This document shows, one piece after another, positions 11,970 through 23,080 of a stretch of 64,000 bases of DNA (positions within the stretch are counted from its first letter, which is position 1; each line of letters starts with the position of its first letter). The stretch covers positions 8,623,001-8,687,000 of the forward strand of contig NC_045148.1 of the NCBI RefSeq assembly GCF_008831285.2, written 5' to 3'. Position numbers and translations under genes: made by a program. The notes beneath the pieces are model-generated. The model was given only the letters and a program-made list of their open reading frames with translations. It ran no database searches and had not been told where the DNA came from. Source of the stretch: Nymphaea colorata. Lineage: Eukaryota > Streptophyta > Magnoliopsida > Nymphaeales > Nymphaeaceae.

Positions 11970-14100
11970 TTAAGCAGGGAGCGGTAGATATCCAGACTTT
12001 AGTCTATGGTAAACCTTAGTGTATGATGCACTTGACATCATTCTACTGGTGAATAGACGGATAGTGCAAAAACTCGACCGTTTGACAACGAAGGCAAGAG
12101 CTGGGCAGGTTAGCATGAGACGTTGATGGTCCCCAACACTCCTCCAACATAGCATGGGTTTGTTCATTTGATTAACTGAGGCAACCTATAACACTGTGGA
12201 TGTGCTCATGTGAGTGGGATACAGTTTGTAGGTACCATAAATGTCCCAAAAACTAAAACAACAGCATACTTCCATTGAGATGGAAAAATGCTAGAGCTGC
12301 TGTTAGTGACCACAATTAGAGGAAGTAATACAGTACCAAAGTAGTTAGAGAGAAAATTCATTGCTAAGTTCTTGAAAAAGCTTCTGGAGATGATAGGTAG
12401 AGTTTCCATCTGGAGAACGTCATCCAAATGTATAAGAATTAAGAACATATGATCTGAGGGAGGCAGATGAAGGCAAAAATAGTGAAGTATCAACATGTGA
12501 GACCCAAAAGCGAGCTAAGTAAGAAAAGAATTTGAAAGAGAGTAATGCACCCCCAAAGCCTGTATGATGCTATATAATGCCTTCAAAAGTCGGGGTGTAT
12601 AATGAGGGAGGGATGAATCAAGGAACCTAAGCATAAATCAACCCATTCTAATTAATGAAGAAAAGCACTGTTAACATCCAATTAATGAACAAATCAATTC
12701 CACATAGTTGCTAAGATGAGCATTATAACTTATAAGAATGGTAAGTTTGGTTTCGGGGATGAATATTTCAAAATAGTGTACTCCTTCCCACATATAGCCA
12801 TGAGCAACTAACAATGCCTTGAAGTGTTCAAGAGAAACATCAGCTTTCTATTGCATATTTTAAATCAAATTGCAATTGAAATGCTATATAACAGATCAAG
12901 CAAAAAAAAAAAAAAGTCCATGCTATTGTGAAGGAGGGCATGACACTTATTTGGCAGTGCAGTTTGCCATCACAGATCTATAGTAGCTTGGCAATAAGAG
13001 AAGTGTTCAACATTTACAAAAGTGGTCAAGATATGCTAAAGATACCAAGTAACTATGGATTGAGAATCTTTCAATTTGGAAGACCCAGTTTGCGACTTGT
13101 TAATCACGTTGCAAGTACAGTTGAAATCCGAAGCCTAAGGATCATGAAGTAAAGCTCACTATTGCCAAGTTAGTGGGAAACTAGAGGTGGTCAATGAAGA
13201 GGATGGCATGCTAGGGCTCATGTCTGAACAATGCAAAGAGGCTAATAGAAAAATAGACGTACATCTCTAGAAATGAAAATTTTGTCACATGTCGGAGCCA
13301 ACATTAGTAACTCCTCCTTTGAGCTGCATACCAGGAACATGCACAATTAATATTTGAATGATAGTTCATGAGGCCAATAGTCACGAAGACGGTTAATATC
13401 AGCATCCAGAGATATTTAGGAAAGCAAAATTGGGTTTTTGATAAAATTTCTACATATTGGTGATGGAATGGAGAATTTTGGTAGGCATACAATTCATTAG
13501 ATACACCGCAATGAAAAGCACGGGGAATGTCTGCTTGGGCCATAAATGTCAAGCATGTATCTGACATTTTCCTTTCGTCATATCTCTTTTGCTCATATGG
13601 AAACTTACACAACGTCTAATACCACTCTCATGGAAAACTGTTATGTGGTAGAATACCATCCTCCTCAATCGGATTGCAATTGTTTGATCTTGGCAATCAA
13701 CACATTTTCAACATTCAATTTAAATTGCTTGAATATAGGTAAAACTTCAAATTTATTCGTAAGAAGATAAATCCAATAAAAATGAGAAATGACATCAACA
13801 AATGGACCATAGTAAAGCAAACCATTTTCACTGGTCACAGGGGCGAGTGTCCATATCTGATGAGCAATGAGCTCAAGAGGTCTAGGATCTTTACGATTAG
13901 TCGAACTAAAAGACAATTTATGACTTTTTCCTGGCACGCTACATAGATGCCTTCCTTGATGGGGAATATAACTAAAATCATGCTTATATTTACTTCACTG
14001 TTAAGCCATACAAATGAGGGATGTCCCATGTGTTGATGCCATATATTTGCGGATGCCTTCTCTCGCATGGTAGCCTTCTTCGGTTCAGGCTTCCTCATAT
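11970..14100 (-). pseudogene. Ty1-copia retrotransposon polyprotein relic
   Basis: Read on the minus strand, the domains appear in Ty1-copia order. GAG-pre-integrase: WHQHMGHPS at about 14035. Integrase core: GKSHKLSFSS, then FELI-like PLELIAHQIWTLAPVTSENG, and FVDVISHFYWIYLL with FPIFKQFK-type IFKQFKLNVEN at 13665-13935. Integrase C-terminal: TFMAQADIPRAF at about 13530, then in a shifted frame RDYWPHELSFKY and CMFLVCSS at about 13320-13390. Reverse transcriptase: LEHFKALLVAHGYMWEGVHYFE at about 12745-12850 (shown parts LLVAHGY and VHYFE) and LILIHLDDVL (YVDD-like) at about 12420. A possible RNase H tail lies at 11970-12165. Stops and frameshifts occur throughout, so the element is dead. No flanking LTR pair was found. 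Confidence 0.85.
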
Positions 14101-15310
14101 TTGGGAGCTAATGGAGACCATGCTTAGACGAGCCTCGTAAAAGTGTTTTCACTATCTCGAGATCCATAACAATATAATGTGAAATAAAAATTCAAAACTA
14201 ACCTTTTTATCTTTAAGGGACTTTTGAATTGACAATAGATTTCATGTAATATGAGACAAATTTTTTCGGTCAAAACATGATGACGATGCTTAATAATGGA
14301 TTCCCAGTTGTGAGAAATAATCGAACATGTGATGTGCCTTACCTATATGAACCTGCTCTTGATTGATAACGTATGAAATACATTAATTTTATACATGATT
14401 TGCGTGAATTTTACCATTTTTATTACTTTTACACCCATGCTTATGTTGTTTTAGGTGTTACGGAGATGTGGTTCAGATCTCATCGAATTTAGAGTAAAAA
14501 AAAAGTTGTTTGGAACTAAAACAATGCATTCTAGGGATTTACGAGAAAACGACCAACTTTTACTTGGTAAAACACACATAGCATTTGGACTTTTGTCACT
14601 CGTGTCGTCTATACATTTTGTTCATTTCCCTTAGTTCCTGAAAATTGAGTTGTATGATTTAGAGTGCACTGCATATATAGATTTGATGCTATGACACACA
14701 GTATGTGGAATCCATAAGCCGTTCACATGACTTAGAACATGTTCAGTACTAAAGAAGAAAAATATCCAACTCAAGAGAAGTTGATCATCAACTTTCCTGT
14801 TTTGATGATTGAATTTGATATAGCTTAAGCAACAACTTTTGTTCTTCGGTTATGCTCAACTTGGTTGTTAATGTTAGTTGTCCCACTAATGTTCTTGAGC
14901 ATAATATAATCGGGTTATTCAGTCTTTGGTAAACACAATAACAGTAGCCCCCACTAAAATGGAAGCCGACTTTATCAATGGCAACTTTTTTGATACAATA
15001 GAAGAAAAGGAGGAGGAGGAAAGAAAGCCTGAACAGTGGAAGAAGAGGATCTGTTCTTTAAGTATGAGGCCAACTCATGAGCATTTAAATTAAGCAGACT
15101 TTCATGGCACGAATGATTTCTAGGATAATTTTTTATTTCATCTAAAAAGTTAACTTTACCATGTCAAAGGCAGTCAAACATGAGCTAGTCCTCCACCATC
15201 GTAACCAGTTTTTTAATATTTGGGATTAGTGGAGGAAGTCAACATGGAAAGGTCTGACCTTCTTCATCGTGCTTTTTTAGTTTAATACACCCTCGTGTAA
15301 GTACACTCAT
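14101..15310. other. Spacer next to the copia relic
   Basis: Probably includes decayed non-coding or gag parts of the copia element, as it lies on the 5' side of its minus-strand frame. I found no gag zinc knuckle, primer-binding site or LTR boundary. Confidence 0.35.
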
Positions 15311-15532
15311 GGAGCATCATAGAGACAATCAAACTTACCTTCATATATTCAGATATAAAATCCCCTTCCTTTTTTCTTTTCAAGTATTTAACTGTGATGA
15401 TCTTTGACAATGTGCATAGGTGGAGCATTATAGAGACAATCAAACTTGCCTTCATATATTAAGATATGAAAGCCCCTTCCTTTATTCTTTTCAAGTGTTT
15501 AACTGTGATGATCTTTGACAATGCGCATAGGT
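15311..15532. repeat. 111-bp tandem duplication
   Basis: Copy 1 at 15311-15421 and copy 2 at 15422-15532, each beginning GGAGCAT and ending GCATAGGT. They differ at scattered positions (ACTTACC against ACTTGCC, TGTGCAT against TGCGCAT), so the duplication is older than the 42-bp one beside it. Confidence 0.92.
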
Positions 15533-15552
15533 AGGCCTCCCCACTAGAAAGG

Positions 15553-15636
15553 CATAAGAGAAGCATATGATCTTAAGTCCGTAGTCCATAGTCACATAAG
15601 AGAAGCATATGATCTTAAGTCCGTAGTCCATAGTCA
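15553..15636. repeat. 42-bp perfect tandem duplication
   Basis: Copy 1 at 15553-15594 and copy 2 at 15595-15636, each beginning CATAAGAGAAGC and ending CCATAGTCA. The copies are identical. Confidence 0.95.
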
Positions 15637-15668
15637 CAAGAAACGTTGTTTTTTTTTTTCGAAAAAAG

Positions 15669-15715
15669 TTTACGTATCATGTTTTTTTTTTAAAAAAAAA
15701 AACACGATATGTAAA
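15669..15715. repeat. Near-perfect A/T-rich palindrome (hairpin)
   Basis: The left arm TTTACGTATCATG followed by T10-11 pairs with A10-11 followed by CACGATATGTAAA. There are two mismatched pairs over about 23 bp per arm and almost no loop. It may be the core of a small foldback-type element in the surrounding poly-A/T region (15640-15990). Confidence 0.8.
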
Positions 15716-16820
15716 TCAGCTATTTAAAACTTAAGAAAACACTATTTTTTGACAAAACCAATAAAATGAAAAAGGAGAAAAACACGTTTTCTTGTGCTAC
15801 ATTTTTTCACGTTTTTTAATGCCAAACTGTTTTAAAATTTTCTAACTTTTTTTCGTTATAAACCTACTTGATATTTGTGTTATTAGTTCTCACTTGTTCT
15901 ATATTCCCTTTATTTTTATTTTTTTTAATTTATAAAAAAATTTACTGTATTTTTTCTTTTTTTTTTCAAGTCAGCCTCACCGTTTAAAACGCTAGAAAGT
16001 TTTGGCAAGAAAATTCTGTGCCTATGAGAGAAGCATATGCTGGATTTGGGCTGGACACCAGCAAGTAGCAGGTGGTCTAAGCTTTTATATATTTAAATCC
16101 ACAAACAGTTGGCCTAAGGTGTTCCAAGGAGATGCAATTATATCTCATAATTTCCTCGTGATGTGTTTGCCATGTTGGGCACCTTTCCATACATTGAAGA
16201 CAAAACTAGAACGTTCAATAAGAGCTTCATATACTTCGCTAGTTTGCTGGCTTTGGATGTGGTAGCTGAAGGAGGTTCTTATCAAAAAAGAGAAGAAAAA
16301 AGAAACGTTAGAACTAAAATCTACAATCTAAAAATTTCTTTCCTAGTTCTGGTTTTTACACGAAGTGGTAATCAATGTGTACATACTGATTGCAAGTGTG
16401 TAAGATGGAGCTGATAGACTTCTGAAGGCCGAAAGATGATCACAAAATCTCGCAAGAACTCACCAGTTGTAGAGATGAGGGTGCAGTCACTATAACATTG
16501 TTGAGTTTTGCCGGCAGATGCTGGCTGTTGTGAATTGAGTTTTCATCCGTGAAATAAATCCTCGTGTGTGCAATCCAAATTCACACACAAGAGAATTGTT
16601 TGTCACTGATCCTAACCTGTGCAAGAACATCACCATCAAGATATTCCTGTTCCTGGAAAACACTCCAAACTTCTGTAGAAGGCCACAAGCCCACAGCTAT
16701 CCACCTAATTCCCCAAAGACTCATCTTCGTCTCTTTTCTTCTTCCTCTAAGTCATCGTTATTGTTGTCAAAAACCAAAAACCATTAGGTTGTAACCTCCA
16801 ATCTGAGATTGATGCTGCAT
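15716..16820. other. Spacer, nothing recognised
   Basis: T/A-rich to about 15990, then mixed sequence with short frames (16002-16414) that match no family I know. Confidence 0.4.
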
Positions 16821-17008
16821 CAAAAAGGGTGTCATGAGATATACATCTCAATAACAAAGATTTTAAATTTATGCTACATATTAAAAACCGATCGATTTTA
16901 GAGGGAGAAGAGTCCAAAAAGTGTGCCATGAGATATACATCTCAATAACAAAGATTTTAAATTCATGCTACATATTAAAAACCGGCCGATTTTAGAGGGA
17001 GAAGAGAA
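16821..17008. repeat. 94-bp tandem duplication
   Basis: Copy 1 at 16821-16914 and copy 2 at 16915-17008. Both begin CAAAAAG and contain ATGAGATATACATCTCAATA and AGAGGGAGAAGAG. They differ at a few sites (CCGATCG against CCGGCCG). The sequence just after it (about 17010-17065) resembles 55650-55735 inside an S-RLK2 intron, so the region may belong to a dispersed repeat. Confidence 0.9.
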
Positions 17009-17164
17009 GTCCAACCTTAAATCTATAGATTTGAAATCACGGTGTATCTAAAACAAACACAACCTTAAAGACTCAATTGGTCATCGTTATTGTTAAAGAC
17101 CCAAGATGGGGGGGAGAGGGAACGAAAGGGCATCGGCCAAAACTCTTTCAAGATCCAGATTTAT

Positions 17165-17350
17165 ACCGACAAAATTGTAGGTTCTCTAAAATATTCGAAT
17201 TTAGCGAGACCTGATATTCTTCAATGGGGAATCAGTGAAAGAATTCTCCAATATCTTAATGGAACATCACGCTTCACTCTCAAAATCATTAAAGGAGCCA
17301 TGCCTCATAATGTAGGAGCATTTACTGATGTGGGTTGGCAGATAGCACAG
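17165..17350 (+). pseudogene. Copia reverse transcriptase/RNase H fragment
   Basis: The plus-strand frame reads IVGSLKYSNLARPDI, then ERILQYLNGTSRFTLKI and GAFTDVGWQIAQ. This matches the Ty1-copia 'VGSLMYLTxTRPDI', 'RILRYLKGT' and 'GYTDADWA' motifs, with the second acidic residue region altered (TDVGW instead of TDADW). It has the opposite orientation to the larger copia relic upstream, so it is a separate or rearranged insertion. Confidence 0.75.
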
Positions 17351-17404
17351 AAAATAAAAAATCTAAAAGGGAGGAGGAAGAACCAGTTTACTTGGCGTCC
17401 ATAG

Positions 17405-18587
17405 CGGCACTCCTAGTCTCAAGATCAACACTCTTTAATGCCATAGTGCCTAATCTCGAGATCAACACTCATCAAAATCGCCTGGATAGCATCCCTTAAC
17501 ACGCAAACTGATAGCAGGGTTAGGATTGAAGATGGTTTAAGATAGGTTGCCCAAGAAAAAGAGATAGAGAGAGAGGAATATACTTTTTGAAAATATTTCA
17601 ACACTGTTTAAGATGGGTTAAGTCCCAAGGTTTGAGATTATTAAAAATGAGGTTTGTTTGCCAGATTACAGCAACCGCACTTTGTGAAGCAAAACGTAGA
17701 AGAACAGGAGTAGAAAAAGCGCCACATAAGGACAATACAATCTGCACCGCCAACTTGAGCAATATTTTCTCTCATGAAACCACGCGCTGTTGAGGGTATC
17801 AGTTTTCTGTGAGAAAAAGATCAGCCATATATATAAAGACCCAGCACTTCAGGTCCAAGACACAGCCAAAAAATAAATATTCTTTGATGAGATCATCCTT
17901 AGACCACTCAGAAATTAAAAATTGTGATATGCCAACGTACGTAACATCATTCATGATCCTCCACTCTCGCAGCTCTTTTCATACAAAAAAAAAAAAAAAA
18001 AATCAAAAGAGAGAGGCATGGAATTTCAAAAGAGAACCACAAACGAGCTACCTTACATCACCTCAAAGTAAGCACAAAAGGCCCACTTGGGAAATGAATG
18101 GACCTAAGTCCGCATCCAATGAGTGGCTCATCATGTCATGTGCAGTGTACACAAGCTAAGATCCAAACTAGAGACTGAATAGTAATTGATCTTCTCCAGT
18201 AAATGTAGGCTTTAGTGCTTCAAGTGGAGTACCTTCCTCCATTAACGAAGAATCTCTCACTGTTCATGGTGCTTGATTTGCTTCCCGACATGTAAAAAAA
18301 GTAATCTATCGGTCACGTAATAGAAGAAGAACAGACACATGGTCAGTGCGCCATCTTGCTTGTTCTCCTTTTAAGTTTGACAAGAAATCCAATCTGCCAT
18401 CCATATTCCAAAATGAAAGAGAAATCTCAGGCCGTAGCCTCCAGAATCGTGTATCTTACCTTAGGAATCAAAGATCGGAGAAAAAGAAAGTCCCACGTTT
18501 CTTTCACGCTTCAAATACTTTATCATAATTTTGTTTTTAGTGCATCTTTAGTACTTCCTTTAGAATTGTTCTTAAAATTGGTTTTTA

Positions 18588-18652
<65 letters not shown>

Positions 18653-19565
18653 AAAAAGTATCATAACGACAAGTACAATTTGTAGGGGAATCCATTAACA
18701 CACAAATGTGAGGCAGTAGTTTCCTCTAACAAATTCACTAAGAACTCGTTTTTGGGTTCTTCATTGTTCTAGGAAATTGGTGAAAGTTGAAACAAAATGT
18801 CATCCTTTATGGGGGGCATTTGACGAGAACATTGTGTTTCTTACGACACATCATTATAAAAATACACCTATTAAAACATATTACAGAAAAATATTCTATT
18901 GTTTTTTAGCATCTGCTTGTTGGATTTAAGCATCAAGTGAAGAACATCAAATGCAGAAGGTGGATCAGCAAACATTGGAAGAACACTCCAAGAACACAGT
19001 GTTGTTCTTATCAAATGCTTGGTAAGGGCAACGTTATGTTCCTTGCACGAGACTAATAGTAACTTCGTGTTTTCGGGCTTTACTGACAGTAACCATATAA
19101 CCATTGTTTTCACTGAATATAATATGTTTGTCAGCAAAAAGCCTATTGGGTATAAATCCCCCACCTTCTCAATAATCGATTATATTAATTAGAAGTAGCA
19201 TCTCCTTTTTCTCAACAGGAACATGATAGACACTGATAACCAGAGTCCCATGGCAGAGATCAATAATTATTTCTTTGATCAACAGTTTGTCGTCCTCGTT
19301 TTCCTGTTTCTAGAACGCATCTCACTAGCGGAGGCCCCCTTGAGAGCATTATTTTAATATGTAATGGTGCCCTTATTGTTAATATGAACCACATGATATT
19401 TGCCAAACTAAATAAAGTTGGGCCATGGGATGCCCACGCTCCTCTGCGCCTTTCCACATGGAGAACGGGCCGCATCGGCCATCCCTTTAAAGAATAAAGT
19501 AATTTGCATAACAACGACAAATATTTAATTTGTGAAAAGGGGAGAGAGGCTTATGGATTCACAAG
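17405..19565. other. Spacer with short uncharacterised frames
   Basis: No gene could be assembled. A (TC)n(TA)n microsatellite lies at 18588-18646. Minus-strand frames at 18871-19164 and 19260-19520 have protein-like composition, but I recognise no domain and they are not in one frame. They are recorded as possible gene debris only. Confidence 0.35.
18588..18646. repeat. Compound (TC)n(TA)n microsatellite
   Basis: About 11 TC units followed by about 18 TA units. Confidence 0.95.
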
Positions 19566-19567
19566 AA

Positions 19568-19800
19568 CCGTCAGTAAAACTGCCGAACACGTCGGTAAAT
19601 GTGAAACGGTTTTCTGAGCCGTAGTAAAAGTTTTGCTAGATTGTCATCGGCTTATACTGGCAGACATGGATGTCAATGTATTTCGTTGGTTTACCTAACT
19701 GTCAGTAAAGTGTAGTAGTTATGCAGACGGAGGTCTCCTGCAAACAAACTCCAGCCTTTTACTGACGAACTCCTTTGCATTGGTAAAAAGTACTTTTCGC
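19568..19800. mobile_element. Cluster of short TTTACTGACGG-like repeats, possibly CACTA subterminal
   Basis: Short variants of GTCAGTAAA or its complement recur within 230 bp, on both strands: GTCAGTAAA at about 19571 and 19703, GTCGGTAAA at about 19591, TTTACTGACG at about 19758. CACTA (En/Spm) elements carry such subterminal repeat arrays where the transposase binds. No CACTA terminus or transposase was found, so this would be a remnant. Confidence 0.35.
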
Positions 19801-20527
19801 TTTGATTAATAATCAATTTTTCTTATTGGCAAACCGGGGTTTTGGAGAAGCGAATTAGACTACCTCACACATCTGGAAAAATTTTTAGACCAGGCGAATG
19901 AATGGAAGAAATCTTTTATGTGGAATTTTAACTTAGTCCAAGAGACTTAGGGTGACACCATATCTGGGTACGTGTGGGCAGTTGCCCACACAGTCCCACA
20001 AAAACTACTTATTTACATATTAGTTGACCATATCTTTTTGTGTATTTTTTTATGCTAATACCCCTTAATCTTTTTTTTTATAATATATAGTGATTCTTGG
20101 GGGCTTAAAAGTTTTGAATGATTGCCATTCGGCCGAAACTTTCTGGCTCCGCCTTTGAGGAGAATCTTTATCTTTTTCAGTGACCATGATATTGAATAAT
20201 CTCGGAGGAGCATTCTCAATTATACCCAGTTTATATTTTTTGTGTATCGTTCCAGTTTCATTGGATGTCTTTATGTGAAATGATATCTTTCTAATAGACC
20301 TTATTGAATCCAAATTTACACCCAAACCAATTTTTAAATGCATAGCTTAATCTGAATCTAGCTTTTAAACCATATCTGAATCCTATTACAATATATCAAG
20401 AACCAACATTCAAAATATATGAACATTGAATATAGGATTATTTTTTTAAGATCTTAGATTCTGAATCTCAATCTGTATCTGATCGAATGTTAGTTGTTAA
20501 ATCGAAATCCAATTTGATTTCTTTATG

Positions 20528-21470
20528 AACATGGGTGCGTTTGACAGCGATTTTACCGTGAAATCCATTGTTTTAACAAACGTCGGATATCTCAACCATG
20601 GATTTCAAATCTTTAATAGGAAGGAAATCAATGTTTTGAGATCCGACCCCGCCCGACTGAACTCTACTACAGATCGTTCGTAGATCCGCGCAGGAAATGA
20701 AGGCGAGAAGCAGTTGCGTTTGGTAGCAATCAGTCGCTGACTCAACCGCGAGAGAGAGATGGCCTGAATCCTTGCCGGCGACGGTTTGAAGATACCGACA
20801 TGAAACCGTCGACCTGAAACCATCATTGGCGAGGGCATGAAACCAGACAGATAGAGAGGGAGAGAGAGATCGCCTGAATCAGTCGAGGGTTTCAGGCAAC
20901 CAGAGAGAGGATTCATGCCTGAATCCGTCCAGGGTTTCAGGCCCGGAGAGAGAGAGAGAGATTACCTGAATCCTAGACGGCGGTCGAGAGATTCAAGCCT
21001 AAAACCCTCGACTCTGTCGACGGTTTTAGGCGACGGCCTGAAATCCTCGACAGAAACCCTCAACTCAGTTTCAGGCCATCGCATGAATCCTCGACGGCGG
21101 TCGAGAGATTCAGGACTGAAACCGGAGTTGAGGGTTTCAGACAACCCTCGGTGGCTGCTTCCCCTCACCGCTGCTTCAAGCCGGCGAGGGTTTAACCCTC
21201 GACCTACCAGAGAGAGAGAGAGAGATAGAGAGAATCACCGCCGGCGACGACTCTGTCGACGGTGTCGTGGCAGGCATAAGTTGACGGCGTCGTTCGTGGT
21301 TTTACGTTCAGGGGACGACCGCTCGATACAAAGGAGGGGAAAAATCAGCATCAAACAAACACCAAAGGTTGATAACCAAACGCATGCAAGCGAAAAGCAC
21401 AACCCGGGAAGAGTAGCAGAACGAGGCCTCTTTCATGGTCGCCAAGCGTTGGGACTTACGATCTAGAACA
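20528..21470. mobile_element. GC-rich repetitive block, possible MULE-type element
   Basis: 20640-21250 contrasts with its AT-rich surroundings. It is built of degenerate repeats containing CCTGAATCC, GAGGGTTTCAGGC, GTCGACGG and GAGAGAGAGA, present in both orientations. The flanks carry GGTGCGTTTGA (about 20532) and ACCAAACGCATG (about 21376), roughly inverted, as in many Mutator- or hAT-like ends. A 183-codon frame (20915-21466) crosses the block but its product is an arginine-rich repeat, so I do not call it a gene. Confidence 0.35.
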
Positions 21471-23080
21471 CCGTAAGTGTATAAAAAATTAAATTCAATT
21501 GGGAAAACTGAAAGCAACGGAAGTACTTAGATCGATCTGTGTTTGTTTGTTTGGTTAGTTTGTGTTGCACGGGTGGGGTTTAATTAAGGGGCATTAGGTA
21601 CAATTAAAAGTTATTAATATGTAAATGTGAAAAATTACTTACAAATATCAATATAAAAATAAGGAATTTTTAAAGGTCAATAATTGTCCACACACCTGCC
21701 TCTACCCGTGTTATGTTGTGTCTTTAATCTAGGAATTTGCTGTTGAAAATATGCTGAAGGACCATAATTAATGAAGGTCCCTTCTTCACCAAAATCAAAC
21801 GACAAAAGTTTTTATGTTTTGGAGCAGGATTTACATTACATTAGTAGATCACCCTTTTATCCGTACCAACTTGTCCAATTCAAACAGATTCCTCTCCCTG
21901 ATACCTTACGCGTATCCCCACAGCAGACCACGTGGAGGGCTCATTCCGATATATATATATATATATATTATGTTGACAACAATTATGGTTGAAAAAGAGC
22001 GAATGATTCTCTCTTTAATAGGGCTGTACATCCTTGATTTACACAGAGAAGAGTAAACAATAATCTTAAATTATGAGACCTTCAATTACCAAATGAATAT
22101 TATTATGTGTCGAAAAAGAATTAGCACGAAAAAAATATATAACAACAAACCCAATTTTATATGGCAAGTAAAAAGCATGCTTAAATTTGAATTTCTTTCA
22201 TTTAACCATGCCTTTCTACATAAGAGAGGCACGTGAAAGTTGCACAGCCAACTGTGTTCTTGTTACCCATCGAAAAGTTTGTCGTGTTTCCGGAAAGATA
22301 ATTTGTTTCTAACATTTTGATGGCTAGAAACACGCATTAGACCAATCATTACGGTGGGTTTCTTACGGAGTCCAATTCCTTCTGTACTTGGAGGTTAGAA
22401 GACAGAAGCGGATTGTTTGCGCCCCAAAAGCCGAAACCCAGTGCAGACAACAGCATCCTGCGCCACTGTTAAACTAATCATAGCAGGACCGCCAATGACC
22501 AATCAATTGGGATTCAGCTTCCTTCTACCAATCAATGGCAGTTCTGCCCTTCTACACTAGAAAAAATTCGCAGAGGCAAATAAAGCAAAGGAATTCGTAC
22601 TAAAAGAGATAAAAGAAGGCGGACCAACGACAGCCACGTGAAGCCTTCCCCCATCCCCAAACCCATAGCCGCTTGTACCCTAAAAGGAAGCACACTTGCA
22701 CACGGCAGTCCAGAACAGTAAAAGAAGAGTCGCAGCGATTCATACGCAACGTTCAGGCGCCCGGCACCCTTGGTGTGAACGGTGGTGCCAAACCAGTAGA
22801 ACAAGTGAACGACTTCCAAGTTTCGACTGACTTCTCTCTCTCATGGTAGAAAAGAAGAATAAGGTAGAGCACGACGGAGATCATAAGTATAAAAATTTAC
22901 CCTTCTTTCATTTTCAGAAGTCTGCAATCTCATCGGACATTTATGTTATTGCCGTTGGCGGTGGCGTGGTGGATGAGGTTAGATGGGTCTAAAGAAGAGG
23001 GCAGAAAAAAAAAAAAGAAAGACAGGAAGGTGTGACGCTTCCAGGATTTTGCTTCTTTTTACAGTCGATTTTAGGAGACA
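21471..23080. other. Spacer downstream of the B-box gene
   Basis: The right part should contain the 3' UTR of the minus-strand B-box gene. A short (AT)n tract lies at 21949-21969. Other frames (for example 22532-22819) show no recognisable motif. Confidence 0.4.

Noticed and set aside
15311-15636. Adjacent tandem repeats considered as a CRISPR-like array
   Set aside because: Only two copies each, no regular spacers, eukaryotic context.
18871-19520. Minus-strand frames suggesting a membrane or receptor-like protein (LLISAMG-type hydrophobic stretch)
   Set aside because: The pieces lie in different frames with stops between, and no domain could be recognised.
20915-21466. 183-codon plus frame
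   Set aside because: Translation of degenerate repeats (Arg/Ser-rich, recurring NPRRRSRDS). The opposite strand is equally open, so the frame reflects repeat composition.
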